A stretch of DNA of 64,000 bases, taken from the NCBI GenBank assembly GCA_016748015.1, contig JAAOMT010000723.1, positions 1 to 64,000 of the forward strand, in the 5' to 3' direction. Source of the DNA: Geosiphon pyriformis. Taxonomy: Eukaryota; Glomeromycota; Glomeromycetes; Archaeosporales; Geosiphonaceae. Positions 1 to 13,129 of the stretch are shown here, one piece after another (position 1 is the stretch's first letter; every line of letters begins with the position of its first letter). The notes beneath the pieces were generated by a model that saw nothing but the letters and a program-made list of their open reading frames with translations, searched no databases and had not been told where the DNA came from. The translations under genes and the position numbers were made by a program.

Positions 1-1170
1 ATAACATCAAAAAATGTTCTCAAATATCTTTATTAAAATTATTGCTGTTATATTAAACTAGTTGATTTGTAATTTTATTGTTTATTTTAATAACTTGTTA
101 AATAAAACATTGACCCGATAATTAATTTTATATGCAAAAATAGTGTTAAAGTTTTAAATCATTTGACTTTATATTATAAACTGTTTTTTTTGGCTTTAAC
201 AAAACTTTAATGTTTTAATTTATTGTTTAATTTGGTTGGTTGGTTTATTGTTATGTGCTCAAATTACCTGGTTAATTAACTGTAAAAATTTAAGTCTAAA
301 ATTTGATTTTAAAATAAATTTTACAAAAAAGCCGATTTATGTTTTATTTATAACTTGTATTAACAATATGAAAAAAATTTACTAATGCAAATTTATATAA
401 CAATAAACCAGATAAAAACATTAATAAGTAATTAAACTGAATAAAAAACAGTTAATTTATAAATAAATTGTAGTTATTAAAGCAAAAATATTTCAAGCTA
501 TTTTAAACAATTACTCATTAATTTTTGAATTTTTATAAGTTTTTTTTGTTTTTTAAATTATCTTTAAAAGTAATAAATTTCAATTTATTTTTAATCCAAG
601 AGTATTAAGTAATAAAAATAATATATCACCATAAATTTAGTTTTATATTTTTATAATATAAACAATCTTTTGTCAACTCTTCAGATTTAATTTTAGTTGT
701 CAAAATACAACAGATAATTTTCTGATGTGTGTTTTAACATATTTACTCTTAAATTTTTTATTTTTATTATTTATATGTTAAAATATTTTTAATAAATAAT
801 ATGGTCCAATTCAGAGTAAACTAAAACGAAAATTTGGCAAATATTTTAGCTTTTAATAATGTGATTTCTTCGAAATAATTAATTTATATTTTATGCATTC
901 TCATTAAAATAAGAATTTTTCCATGATAAAATTCATTGAACAGTTTCTAAACAATGTTTAATTAAATTGGTGTATTGACACACCAAAAATCTAAGATAAA
1001 ATTTACACCAATGAAAACCAAGGAAATTACTTTAAACTTGTTATTAAAGCCTATCATTGATAAAGTAGAGTGATATACCTTTTCTTGATATTAAGAATTT
1101 TTTTTGAAGGCGGCATTTTGATTGTTATGCAAAAAAAATCTCATTTAAATTAAAATAGCAATAAGACAGT
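1..1170. other. AT-rich intergenic stretch
   Basis: No coding region is supported here. The sequence is long A and T runs with scattered stops in all frames. The only recognisable piece is a 15-base match around 941-955 to sequence upstream of the related gene copy at 54.5 kb (54516-54530, minus strand). This suggests the shared 5' flank of the family once reached here and was later separated by about 240 bases of unrelated AT-rich sequence. Confidence 0.5.
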
Positions 1171-1189
1171 GCCATTTGAGTTCTTAGAC

Positions 1190-1387
1190 AATCTCTACCC
1201 GTTTAATCAATCTGGCTAAAGGGTTGTATGTTTTCAGAACTTTTCCAACATTTCTAATTTCTTCAAGGCCTAGTCTTTTCAGAAATGTGATTAGAGGTTG
1301 AAATCTTTATTTATTAGCAAGACGAACTTCTTCTTTATTCATACAAAATATTCAAGGCTTAATAATCTTTTTGTTTTAGTTGAAATT
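1190..1387 (+). promoter_or_regulatory. conserved 5' flank/leader of the Sel1-kinase family
   Basis: About 190 bases before the ATG at 1388 are shared with the minus-strand copies at 54.3-54.5 kb and, in part, 18.56-18.7 kb. Matching blocks include one near 1198-1213 and one near 1304-1328, which is repeated at 54369-54393 and 18597-18622. A polypyrimidine tract ending TTTTAG lies at about 1361-1379, just before the ATG, so part of this may be a 5'-leader intron. Conservation outside the protein frame shows that the copies arose by duplication of a unit including its promoter or leader. Whether it still drives expression cannot be seen. Confidence 0.5.
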
Positions 1388-3165
1388 ATGTCTTCAAATT
1401 TATCAACTGAAAACGCAACTTCAATCCTCGACTGACTTGAAGGAACATTGATTGTTATCAAAAAAAATTTGGCCATTTTTCCAGTTATTAAATATTCAAA
1501 AGTTGTTGAATTAGTGAAGAAATATCTTGTGGGCAATCAAAAAACACCTGAAAATTTGCTTAATTGCTTGAATAAGAAAAATCCAAAGCATTTGATAGAC
1601 AATATTTTATTTGGCTTTTCTTTAGAACATGAGATTGGAACTATCCCTAATGTAAAAAAAGCATTTTGGAATATCAAAAAGCAGCAAACGCAAAAGATTC
1701 TCTTGTACAATACAATCTTGCACTTTGTTATGATAATAGAAGAGAAATGACAAAAGATTCTGAAAAAGCAATTGAACTTTATTCAAAAGAAGCAGAGGTG
1801 GAACATTTAAATGCACAATACAATCTTGCAGTTTGTTATTATAATAGAGAAGAGACAACGAGAGATTAAGAAAAAGCATTTGAACTTTATTCAAAAGCAG
1901 CAGAGGCGGGAGATCTAAATGCACAATACAATCTTGCAAATTGTTATTTAAACGGAACGGAAACTACAAAAGATTCTGAAAAAGTATTTGAACTTTATTT
2001 AAAAGCTGCAGAGGCAGGACATTTAAATACACAATACAATTTTGCAGTTTGTTATGATAATGGAGAAAGGACGATGAAAAATTCATAAAAAGCATTTGAA
2101 CTTTATTCAAAAGCAGCAGAGGCAGGAGATTTATTTGGACAAATTGCTCTTAGAGCATATCATCGAAATTGATTAAAAACAACAGAAGATCCGAAATCTG
2201 AGTTCACAAACCAGTATTGAAACGTATTATCAAAAGATATGAGAAATAGTGAAAATTTTAGAAGAAACATTTCAATTCTATCTAAAAACAGCAGAGACAG
2301 AAAATCAAAATGCACAATATAACCTTGGATGGTATTATCAAAATGAATGGAGAACCACAAAAAACCTTCAAAAAGCATTTAAACTCTATTTAAAAGCAGC
2401 GAGAGCAAATAACCTATATTATCAAAATGATTTTCTGAATTAAATTTCCATGACCTTTCTTTAAATGACCAAGACAATCTGGAATATATCATTTTACAAT
2501 TTCAAAATCGAGGCTTTAAATACCGCAATAATTTGAAAGGAAAATTTTTAAATTTTGAAGCCTTCTTTGACCAGGTTTCAAATGAATTCAAGTGTTTTAA
2601 ATGTGACAACTTGGTATAATTATTAATAGATCTCCTATATGTCTATTTTGTGATATTGATAAAAGGGATGATATCTATAAAGTCAGATTGCTGAAATGTT
2701 TAGAATATTATAAAACATCAAAAGATCTGCTTTGGTGTAAATCTTGTAAAAATTTACAATTTGTTAAGATTTGGGAAACATAAAATAGTGGAAGTAATAC
2801 AATTAATCAGTATATTCCATATATACAATGCTCTTCTGAAAACTGCAGAGGCTGCTTAGAATAGATTTCTCCCAATGAAATTGAATTTTTAGATAAGATG
2901 GAAGAGAAAAGATTTGGTATTGTTAAAAATAGTAGTTAAAAGAGAGACAAAATACTATTTTTGAAAAAGAAAAGTCAAAAGTATAAATGAAGTGAGGTTA
3001 CAAAGGTTGCTTTAAAGTATCTCAAAGATAGCCAGAATATAAAATATATTAATTCAGATGAAGTATTTTATTTTAAGAATCTATGTAATTTTTATTACTT
3101 TTTTCTAACACTAAAACTATATTTGTGTAGTTTATTGCACATCATCAAAATACTACTTACAAATA

Positions 3166-4277
3166 CACAGGGTGTCCAAAAGTTTCTGAACAAACTTTGG
3201 AGTAATATTCCACATGCTTGAATAAATAGAAAAGTATGAGTTTATTACGAAATTAAGTTAGTTAATTATTTAATTATGTGTTTTTTATTTTTTAAACACG
3301 CATGTATAATGTTTTTTCATGATATGCATAATCAATTTTATTCATACTTATTTTTTTATAAAAATGAAATATAACGCGCATATAAGATTTTTTCGTTATT
3401 TTTATTAAAATGAAATGGGAGCAAAAAAAGAATTAATGATTGCTCAATGTAATACTATATGCTTATTACAACAGTATGGTAAGAAATATTGTGATATTGC
3501 CAACATAGTCAATTGCAGCTTAAAAACAGTTTCAGATACAATAAAATGATTTAAAGAAACTGGTTCAATTGATTTAAGACCTCGTTCGGGACGTTCATAT
3601 TTATTTACTCACCAAAAATATTGCCGACTTAAATATTTAGTAACACTTAATAGAAAAAATTGTCATTTATGTATTGCAAATATACAAACTCTTTGGAAAC
3701 AAAAAACAAAGTTAACTATTTTTCTTAGAACTCTTTGGCATGCTCTTAAATCGGTTGGATTACGAAATTGTTATACAAGAAGGAAATCTTTAATCTCTCC
3801 AGCAAATATAGCAGCACGTCTTGCTTGGTGTATTAAACATCAAAATTGGACAAATCAAAAATGGGCAAGAGTATTATGGAGTGACAAATCAACTTTCTCT
3901 TAATTTTAACACAATTGGTCTAGTAAAGTATGGCATGAACCATCTCAATCCAATTGAAAATTTATGGGCTATAGTAAAATGTAATATTCATAAAAAAGAA
4001 AAACCACTAACTACTCTTAAAAAACTTGATAAGTATGTTAAAGAAGCTTGGAAAGCTATTCCTAAATCAATGATTATAAATTAGTTGATAGTATGCCTTA
4101 ACGTATTCAAGCAGTAATTATAGCACAAGGAGGACCAACAAAGTATTAAAAGCTTAATAGAAAATTTAGAAAATTACTATAAAATTATAAATATGTTGTT
4201 TATTTTGTTTTATTTTATAAAAAAATAAATATTATTGTTAAATAAAATCTTGTTCAGAAACTTTTAGACACTTTCTG
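3166..4277 (+). mobile_element. Tc1/mariner-like DNA transposon, internally deleted, copy 1
   Basis: Bounded by TA on both sides (3164-3165 and 4278-4279) with imperfect terminal inverted repeats that begin CACAGGGTGTCC and end GACACTTTCTG. It is 1112 bases, shorter than the roughly 1.3-1.7 kb usual for Tc1 elements, because part of the transposase catalytic region is missing. It belongs to the same family as the 606-base derivative at 35064. It inserted at a TA inside the kinase domain of the host gene: removing it joins the N-lobe to CYGISKD in frame. It shows heavy CpG loss compared with the 35 kb copy. Confidence 0.92.
3415..4149 (+). pseudogene. Tc1-like transposase, broken
   Basis: The ATG at 3415 opens a paired helix-turn-helix region resembling Tc1 transposases (tail RPRSGR, then a second HTH and a DDE core). 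The first catalytic Asp is visible in WSDKSTF near 3880-3900. The third catalytic position, Glu in LNPIENLW, is visible near 3945-3970. The stretch between them, including the second Asp (normally DNAP), is deleted. In-frame TGA at about 3547 and TAA at 3901 also break it. The C-terminal end QGGPTKY and stop at 4147-4149 are intact. It cannot make an active enzyme. Confidence 0.88.
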
Positions 4278-5220
4278 TACATCCTTGAATGCTATGGGAT
4301 TTCAAAAGACATTATAACCAATAAATATGTTATGGTTTTATCATTTGTGAAACACAGAATTTGAGAGCTTTTCTCAAGTTGAATAAAGATATTTTTATTT
4401 GGGACATGTTTCTTTGTATTCTTTTTCAAATTGCTGGTGGCTTATGATTTATCCATAAATCAAAACTGGTGCATGAGGACTTGCATCCTGGAAATAGCTT
4501 TGTTTTGAAAACAAATCTCTTAAAAGTTGTCATCTTTGATCTTGGACTCTGTCGTTCAGCAAATTACATTCCACAGTCTGGGAAGATTTATGGTGTTCTT
4601 GAATATCTTGTGCCTGAAATTTGCAAGAAGAATTATTATACAAAGTATTGCAATATATACAGCTTTGCTATTATTTCATGTGAAATTATATTGGGAGAAA
4701 AACCTTTAAATAATACATATCCTATTCATGTACGTTTTGATCTGATTGATGGAAAATGCCCTATAATCAAACAATATACTTCTTTATGTATTTGGGAAAT
4801 GATTGAAAAAAATTGGCAATATAATCTGTATTATCATGATACTGCAAAACAATTTTAACAAAGTATTATTGCTGCTTGTGATCATTGTAACTTAAATCAA
4901 CCTATACATGAAAAAATACTTTAACCTGAAAAGACCCAAGATGTTATTTGAGATAAGACAAGTTATAGAAGCCTGTTAATTTCAAAACTGAGATTTTCTA
5001 CAAATGGTAAGTATTTCATTTATTATATTTATTATTTAAAACTTGGCTTTAAACATCTTTTTTAGAGTTGGATTTGGATTTGGGAATTGATTAAATTAGC
5101 AATGATAGATTAATACATTTGCGTCCTAGTTAAACTGATGAAATCCATAAGCACTTTAATAATGGAACAGATGAAAAATTTTAAGAGAGATCAGTTCTTT
5201 ATTTATATTTAGCTTTATAA

Positions 5221-7579
5221 ATAGTATATACTATCATATATAATTTTATTTTTAAAAGAAATTTTATCTTTATTTTCAAATGTGAGGATATTGACTGTAA
5301 AGCGTTTCCTTTTAAAAATTTTATCTATAAACATTTTGATAAAAAATTTGATATATCAGCTAAACTAATAAATTTTGCTTCTGTAAACTTCAATATATAA
5401 ATTTTATTTTTCATATTATTTGTAAACTTATAACATTATGTTTTCACTTATAGAGATTGGTAATTTTATGAATATTCTCATCATTGATCAAATAAATAAT
5501 AATAATTATATGTTGATTTATTCTATTCAAAACAACAAACCAAATTATTTTGAAATAAGACATAAAATAATCAATATTTTGTTCTGATATGGTTCCAAAA
5601 TATTGAGACTTAAAAAATTTCTTTAAAACATAACAAATTACATTGTATTATAATCTAATTGAATTAATTGATTGATTAGTGCCTGCTTTCATATTAAAGT
5701 ATTGTCATGTTAAGATTAATAGAAAAAAAGAATAAATATGTTTTTGTTATATTTTTATAATTCATTAAATCTTATTAATTTTATTTAATTTATTGAAACT
5801 AATTTTCTTCTTTGTAGCAGTCAGATTGAATCGGAATTAAAACACAAAAATAATTGATTCATATATATTTCTTTAATCCATATTATTTTTTTAGTGGCCA
5901 AATTACTTTAATGTTATAATTCTTGCCTTTTTATTAAAATATTTTATTTGTTATTTAAAATATGTTATTTGTTACTAAGAACTATTTGCTTCTTATTTAA
6001 ATATTTTTTGCTTTGTATTTTAACATCTTTCTGTAGATTCAATGAGCACTGAATCAAATTTGGTTTAGGTTTAATTTGGAATTGATTAAATTGAAGTATA
6101 TTTTTACATAGGGTTAACTGTCTTTGATCATGAACAAGAGAATTATTTTGTTGTAAATTTTGGGAGAAATAATCTATAATTCCTAAATTAGAACTTGGTT
6201 ATATTTTGATTTAAATTGGAAAGATCTAAAGATTTAAATATTATCGAATTTTAAATGCATCAACAAATGATATTGAAGCTATTTAAATGAGAAGTCTCAT
6301 TAACATTTATGCTAGGAACATTTTGATAGTTTACAGCACTTTGTTATACTAAAAGGTGGAAGGAAACAAAAGACTTTAAGGATTAAGCAAAATCTGGCCA
6401 AAATAAGTCACGATCCTAAAACAAGATGTCAAAATTGTATAGTTTGCAAAAAAAAAATTCACCTAACCACCACTAATATACAATGGGAAATGAAAAAATA
6501 GTGTAGACACGATTTAACAATGTTTACCTGAAAGTATGATGCTATACTTTCCAAACTTTTTACTCCGACAAACATAAAAAAACGTTTAGAGTAGGCTAAA
6601 AATCATAAAAATTTTGACTGGAATTGAGTTGATTAGTATCGAAGTATATTTTACACTTTTAAATAAAATTTATTTATTTATTTTACCGTGTATCAAGTTA
6701 TGAAGCATTGGTTACTTTAGCAGCAAACTGTAAATGTTATTTTCCAAAAAATGGACTTTTTAGATCTTAACTAATGTTAAAACCCTCTATTTAGGAAGAA
6801 TTGTATGCTTTTTAAAGTAATATTACATAATCATTCTTTTATGGTTTTTAATTGGTAGGAAACATAAAAACACTTTTCCAGGGAATTTTAGCTAAAGAGT
6901 TTAGAAACAGCTTTGAATGGGATTTTACTTGAAACACATGTGTATTAAGAAACTATGCATAATTTAAAAATGTTAAATTTATAAATTTTATTATCTGTAA
7001 GAAGTGAGCTAATCTTTGAAATTAATAAACATAAACTACAAAAATATCAAAATATTAATACATTTCCTGAGGATGAAAATTTATAACAAAAACATTTTAA
7101 CACAAACAATTAAAATAAATGAATATATGCATATGTCATAGCTATTGCCATTGCCTTGAATTTTTCAAGATTAAAAAGCCACAAGAAATTATAACTTGGA
7201 CTTTGAATAATTTACTCTGAGTATAAGTAAAAACTAATTTTGTTAAAGAAAAAAAATGGCTCAATATGTTTAACAATCTTGAATGTGTTAGAATTGTTCT
7301 AAATATCTATGAAATTTGAAGTCAAGAATATGATAATTAAAAAACAATATGATTTCGAAAGAGAAAGAATAAAGAATATTAATATTGAACAATTCATATA
7401 TCCCATACAACATGGTAGAAAATGCAATAAAAAATTTAGAAAATCCAAAAAAGATTTCTTATTACTGTAGCTTAAATATTTAAATGCATAAACATAGCAT
7501 GCATAGAATTGCAAACTTCAAAATATATAGATGATGTGATTATCAAAAAGTATTAAATTATTAAAATTTATTTCTAAAT
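5221..7579. other. AT-rich intergenic stretch, no gene supported
   Basis: I see no reading frame with a recognisable domain. A short segment near 6033-6090 after a CTGTAG acceptor-like site vaguely repeats the tail of the kinase gene (asparagine- and aspartate-rich), so a degraded second tail exon is possible but weak. Confidence 0.35.
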
Positions 7580-8000
7580 TTAATAAAAGGTAAAAGAAGA
7601 GTTTTTATGATTATTTGTGATATTTTTTATACATGGGCATAAATTACGAAGATTTTTTTTTAAATTAGAATGAACACATTGAAAATCCTCTTTTGATGTG
7701 GAAGAATGAGGACTCATTGACATTGGGCTTGATATGATTTCTAATAATTGGAAAAAGGAAAAGAATGGCTGGTTGGAGCATGTAAAATAGTCTTTGGATG
7801 GTGACGCCACCAAAGAAATGTGTGGTGTTGACAATGATATGTCCAGTTTATTAGTGATCAATTGAATTGACATTAGATTTCTTGGAGAATTTGAACTGGT
7901 TCTTGATAAGTTGTGAATTTGTAAAGGTGAGGAACGACGTGGATGCTAATATTTTTCAATATCTATAATGATGGTTTAGACTGCTTCTTGTGCTAGCTGA
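7580..8000 (-). pseudogene. unrecognised coding remnant (Ser/Asn-rich)
   Basis: A minus-strand open stretch ends with a TAA near 7580. It has less biased composition than its surroundings and reads through about 97 codons, with further coherent residues upstream (ENYQLAQEAV, then a charged segment and a Ser/Pro-rich region). The composition resembles the low-complexity tail of a regulatory protein. No domain was recognised and no splice sites were convincing. It could also be chance in a less AT-rich patch. Confidence 0.3.
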
Positions 8001-9228
8001 TAATTTTCATTTGATAATACAACTGTTGAATTATGGAGATTTTTATTGATTTTCTAAACGTGGGTTATTCAGAGCAATTGTGTTCAATACTTATTATTGT
8101 TTTTGAACTCATTGCATTTTCTTAAAGCAAATGCTGAGGTTTTTATTTAGGTAATCTTTTCATAATTGGTGAAGATTAAAAGCCATAGAAGAGGCATTAA
8201 AGGTTCAAACCATTTAATTGTAACTTTTTTAATAAATTCCAAAATAATAATTTATCAACTTTTGAAAAATTGACATGACAAAAAACACATCTTTGAGTTA
8301 ACAAGCACAAAGTTTTATTTGATCAGTATTTTTAATCGTTTCCAATTCATAAAAAATTTTTACAAAGATGAGGTATTATAGCATTTTCGCTGGATCAATT
8401 TCGTATACATGCTTCTTCCCCACAGAGCATGAGATGAATGATTTCAAGAGAATTTTTAGAATTTGCTAGCTGATTACTAAAATTAAAAATTCTACAAGTA
8501 TCATGTCGACAATAAAATTTGGAGCTGAAATGATCATTATTAAGTGATTGAACATAAAAATTTACAATTAAGAAAATATCTTGTCCCTTATTGCTGAAAA
8601 AATGAAGTTATAACTGATAAAAAATTCTGGAACAGCTCAAGACCATTGGTTAATCATAACGATGATATGAAAATTGTGAAAGATTAATCAAAAGCTTGTT
8701 TCACGGCAAGTAAGTTAACTTGTGACTGTTGGCAAATTATGTTTAGAATAAATTAAAAGAAAAATATGGGTGTAAAATTTGAAAAATCGAAAAACCAGGT
8801 CAAAATGTAAGCTTTATTTTATCAATTTTAACCATTGAAAATCAAAAAAGACGAGACCTTTATACTCTTTGTTTGAGATATTTTCTATTAAAAAGTTTCA
8901 ACAGAATCTGAAAGCAAAGTTCATAAAACAACTAAAGTTTTTGTGTGTTGGAAACCAAAAGAGATTATGGTAAAAACCTATGATTTACATTTCCAAAATT
9001 TCTGAATATTTTAAATTAAGCATATATTTAAAAAATTTTGACCCACTATTCTCATTGTCCAATAAATTTTTGTGATCTAAACACTGCTTATGAACAATTT
9101 TATATTAGGCATTCATTTACTTTAAAGTATTAAGATAGTTATTTAAATGTCTATCAAACAATTTTTAGTTCAGTGTACATTTATATATTAAAACAAGTTT
9201 AATTTTTGTTGTTGAAATAAGCTTTCAG

Positions 9229-9560
9229 GTTTGAAATTGGACTTTGTCAAAAGTCAGAAATGTTTCACAATGATATGAGAATGTGTTTTGTGGTCTACAA
9301 CTAATATACTGAAAATGAGAGGAAGAAATTCCATAATTTTCTGATGAAAATCAAAGTATTTGAAGAATAGAAACTGTTAGATTTACCTTTAATTGAACTA
9401 TAGTCTTTGTCAGGAATGCAATATTTACAATGAAAACATGATGAAATTTTTTTCTATGATGATAAAAATTCAACAATTAAAAACTTGAATTGAATCAATC
9501 AGTTTCCTTTTGAGATGATTTCTTAAATTGATAAAAAATTAACATTATTCATTTATGCCA
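9229..9560 (+). pseudogene. unrecognised degenerate coding remnant with regular in-frame stops
   Basis: Following a CAG acceptor-like site, one plus frame reads FEIGLCQKSEMFHND and continues for about 100 codons with a protein-like mix of charged and aromatic residues, broken only by TAA, TAG or TGA at intervals. The other frames are worse. The pattern matches the nonsense decay seen in identified genes of this window, so I take it as a dead exon of an unknown gene. No family was recognised. Confidence 0.35.
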
Positions 9561-10780
9561 GATATTAACTTTCTTTAATTTTGTTTATGTCATTCATAAC
9601 CTCATTAGATGTAAAATTTAAATTTTTAAAGAATTTGTATTAAAACTTTGAATGCATTCTTGGTCCCATTAAAAAAAAAAAGAAAAAGGAAATTTTTTGG
9701 TGTTCAAATTAAACAAGGTTTCCAAATTAACTCAAATAGTGACTAAAATGTAGATCTTTATATATGTTTGATTGTTTATTAACTAAAAATGGAAAACAAA
9801 GAACATAAAATAAATTGCAATAAGTGGTGCAATATTTTAAACAACAATTTTGTTTGTGCTTTACCTAGGGCAATTAATACTAAAACAAATTTTCCCAAAA
9901 AGAATTAGGGATAGGAAATGTTTTTCGGTATAGTTTGCATGACTGCATCCCATTATTATGAGCCAGGGATTTTTATTGGGGTTATAATTGATCCAATTCT
10001 ATTGAATCCTGTAGGAACTGAACAAAGTGTAATTTAATAATTTCCAAAAATGGCGCAATGGAACAATCTATTTTTTAGAGCTCTTGGACCACCATTATTT
10101 GTGAATAAACTTAAATCTTATTTTCACTAACTTTTAAAATTCAAAAGCAACTCATTTAAATTTATAACATAATAAAACAAAGCATTAATTAAGTTGCCAT
10201 TGTAATATACACAAGTAATTAAAAAATATAATAACAAATTGAATTTGAGCTCACATTCAAGAAAACCATAAAAATGTTTCTACATAAATGAAAATAACTC
10301 CATAAATTTGATCTAATTTTTGATAAATAAATATGAAAACCCAAGTGTAAACAAAATATTTCCTTTTTAAATATCTTAATGAGAGCAATTGCCTTGATAT
10401 GGATCTTTTAATTTAGAAATTCTGATTTTCATTCTTGAAATCATTTAGTATTGAGTCAATTGATATCAATGTATTGTCAGTAAATTCTACTAAAAAACAA
10501 TTGCATAGAATTTGCATCATTTTTTTTGATAGTAAAAAAATGAGATAAATAGCTTTAACAATAATAATCATGATGAAATTTAAGACTTTTCTATAAAGAA
10601 TTCATTATTTTTTAAGGAGGCTAAAAGGAAGCTATATAAATTTTCTTTATTTTAATAGAAATTGATAGGTTTTAACAATTTAAATTATTTGAAAAGACTG
10701 CTTAATGAAGTTTTTCTATTCAAATATTTGGATTGATTTATTCATTGATTATTAATACGTGATTTAAAATTTTATATGTA
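9561..10780. other. AT-rich intergenic stretch
   Basis: No gene supported. A slightly GC-richer patch at about 9925-10020 stands out but has no reading frame I can identify on either strand. Confidence 0.35.
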
Positions 10781-10825
10781 TTATTATTTTTTTCTAGTGC
10801 ATGTATATTTTAGAAAAATCTGTCC

Positions 10826-11149
10826 TTTGTAAAACCTATAGATTAATAAATAATCATAAATCAATAAATGTTCAATTGAATAATCAGATAAAACATGTAT
10901 ATAAGCAGGGAGTTGATTCTCAAAAATTTCATAATCTTATACTTTAACACAGTTTCTAACAATAATCTTAGTTTTATTGGGAGTGATCCTAATATGTCTA
11001 ATATAAACTCTTTCTCACAAAACCATAAATTTTCTATATTATTCAATATTGGCCCAAGTAATAATAAAGAATTTAGCTATAATAGACTAAATGCCACTTT
11101 GTTATCAAACTATGGTGAATACCATGGAAACCAGGCATTTAATCTTTAA
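10826..11149 (+). pseudogene. Asn/Ser-rich coding remnant
   Basis: After a TTTTAG acceptor-like site near 10814, a plus frame reads a polar segment (NNHKSIN, QIKHVYKQGVD, SQKFHN). It is continued in a second frame by an 84-codon open stretch ending at 11149 that is rich in Asn, Ser, Phe and Gly (GSDPNMSNINSFSQN, YGEYHGNQ). The composition is typical of low-complexity tails of fungal transcription factors, but no DNA-binding domain is visible. It may be one real terminal exon with a frameshift near 10945. Function unknown. Confidence 0.35.
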
Positions 11150-11454
11150 CAACATTTCAATTATCTTCAAAAAAGTCTAAATTTGGGTGGGAGTATGAAT
11201 CATTTGTCCCAAATTTTTATTCAATGTTAGTTCTCTGTTTAATTGTTGATTATAGTAAGAGAAAAATGTTATTTGACTTTTAGGTTATAAGTTAAGTGTT
11301 TTAGAAATAATAATAGTATGTAAGAATAAGCTTAGCTTAACTTATCTTCAATATTAAATTAATGACAAATAAAATATTACAAATTTATTAAATTTTTGAC
11401 TATGAAATACACAAAATCAAATGTTCTAATAAATAACATAAAAAACTAATAGGC

Positions 11455-12021
11455 ATTTTCAAATCCGATAAAAGTCAATGTTTTATGAATTGTTGCATGT
11501 TGTCTTTTATTAAACTGGATTCAAAGATAAGTTTTTCAAATATACTTGCGTTTGTAGGACCTGAAAATTAAGAACTTACTTTTTCAGACTAAATTACCTG
11601 CTTTTAGTCTTCAATAATCCAATTTTTATGTTTTTGGTGCAAAGGTAATTCATTGTTTTTGATATATAAATTTTTTAGGTAAGGTTTTTTTTAATTCTTA
11701 CTTGTAAACAATTAGGCTACAAACAATCTCAACACTAAAATTAATGCTGTTGTCAATTTCTTTTTTTTTTAATTTCTATTGCTGTTGAATATTCTTGATT
11801 AGAAATAAGATAAACAAATTTTTGTTGATCACATTTAGTTAAAAATCAGGGACGTCCAGATCTATATTTATTTATAAAACTAATAGTTTCATTTTCTAAG
11901 TTTTTTAAACATTTTATCGTAGATTGTGTTAAACCCTTATGAGAAACAATTTTTTGGTAGAATATCCTTCTTTAATAAGGGTATATATTTTTAAGCATTT
12001 TTCTATAGAAATAGAATTCAT
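11455..12021 (-). pseudogene. Tc1-like transposase remnant, separate family
   Basis: A minus-strand frame from an ATG at 12021 reads an HTH of Tc1 type (KIYTLIKEGYSTKKI) leading to the linker NKYRSGRP and a second HTH. Further down, shifted frames carry RKYIWK, which in Tc1 transposases lies in the catalytic core. No terminal repeats were found, and the part with the second and third catalytic residues is missing. Several frameshifts and stops are present. It differs in sequence from the other three Tc1-like groups here. Confidence 0.6.
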
Positions 12022-12654
12022 AATAATTTTTTTTATGACAAAAAGATTGTTAATTCATTTCTGAGGACTTTCTTCCAGGTTCAATATATATAACCAAAGA
12101 AAAAATTCTTCTCTTAAATCATTTATATTTTTATGTATAACATATAGTTTTGGAATTTTTATCCTATTTTTTAGTTTTGCATCTCAACTTTTAATCACAA
12201 ATCTCTAATTTTTGGTATGTTCCAATTGTTTGAGTTTCTCTGATACGTTATAGTTTTTGATATCAATAGGCTATTTCTCAAAGAACAATTGCAAAAGTAA
12301 ATTAAATTCTTATAATGTTTCCAAAAAATCTTATAAATTGCTTAAAAACTCCCTTTTTGATAAAAGATTAATATTTAATAAATTATTATTTGAAATAAAA
12401 ATTTGAAAAATGCAATTAGTAGTTTATTATATTTTTATAAAATATTTCAATAAATTTCTGAAACATTAATATATGAGTTTTCATAATAATTGGTTATGTT
12501 ACAGTTAAAAACTGCTGGGCTTCAAAAACACATTGAATATCTAATGAAAATAAAAATAATTCATAAAGTTACAATATTAAGACACAGGTTTTTAAAAAAG
12601 TCAAATTCTTAATAGAAACAGAAATTTTTCTTGTTATAAATGTTGCAAATCGAG
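12022..12654. other. AT-rich intergenic stretch
   Basis: No coding or structural signal seen. Confidence 0.3.
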
Positions 12655-12766
12655 TTAAAATTCATTCACATAATTAAAAAATACTTGTATAATATCATCA
12701 TTCTCTTTGTCCCATGTGGTGGCTGTAATCTCCTTTTCGTTAAATGTAAGCCAAAATCCAACAGCC
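12655..12766 (-). pseudogene. C-terminal fragment of an unrecognised protein, cut by an assembly gap
   Basis: Reading the minus strand out of the N gap gives a clean, protein-like C-terminus (VGFWLTFNEKEITATTWDKE and about 16 more residues) ending with TAA at 12655-12657. It has much less AT bias than its surroundings, so it is probably real coding sequence whose upstream part lies in or beyond the gap. No family recognised. Confidence 0.4.
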
Positions 12767-13129
12767 NNNNNNNNNNNNNNNNNNNNNNNNNNNNNNNNNN
12801 NNNNNNNNNNNNNNNNNNNNNNNNNNNNNNNNNNNNNNNNNNNNNNNNNNNNNNNNNNNNNNNNNNNNNNNNNNNNNNNNNNNNNNNNNNNNNNNNNNNN
12901 NNNNNNNNNNNNNNNNNNNNNNNNNNNNNNNNNNNNNNNNNNNNNNNNNNNNNNNNNNNNNNNNNNNNNNNNNNNNNNNNNNNNNNNNNNNNNNNNNNNN
13001 NNNNNNNNNNNNNNNNNNNNNNNNNNNNNNNNNNNNNNNNNNNNNNNNNNNNNNNNNNNNNNNNNNNNNNNNNNNNNNNNNNNNNNNNNNNNNNNNNNNN
13101 NNNNNNNNNNNNNNNNNNNNNNNNNNNNN
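12767..13129. other. assembly gap (363 N)
   Basis: A run of 363 unknown bases. Reading frames drawn across it are meaningless. Confidence 0.99.

Larger units (their letters stand above)
1388..5220 (+). pseudogene. Sel1-repeat / zinc-ribbon / protein kinase pseudogene, split by a Tc1-like element
   Basis: Copy 1 of the family. The ATG at 1388 is shared by the copies at 18557 and 54299. An N-terminal helical segment is followed by about seven degenerate Sel1 repeats (roughly 1690-2440, recurring pattern AEAGxLNAQYNLAxCY). Next comes a Cys-rich segment (about 2630-2880, two CxxC-type pairs including WCKSC). The kinase domain starts near 3000 with VALK (the ATP-binding Lys), is interrupted at 3166-4277 by a transposon, and resumes at 4278 with CYGISKD. 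It has a catalytic loop LVHEDLHPGN (HED for HRD), an FDLG segment in place of DFG and an IYSFAII helix. An intron with GTAAGT at 5007 and TTTTTAG ending at 5065 precedes a C-terminal tail ending at 5218-5220. The gene is dead: a TGA replaces the expected Trp early (near 1433), there is a frameshift near 1660, and many TAA/TAG/TGA occur at expected Gln or Trp positions. The family probably encodes Ser/Thr-type signalling kinases with a protein-interaction solenoid. Confidence 0.85.
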
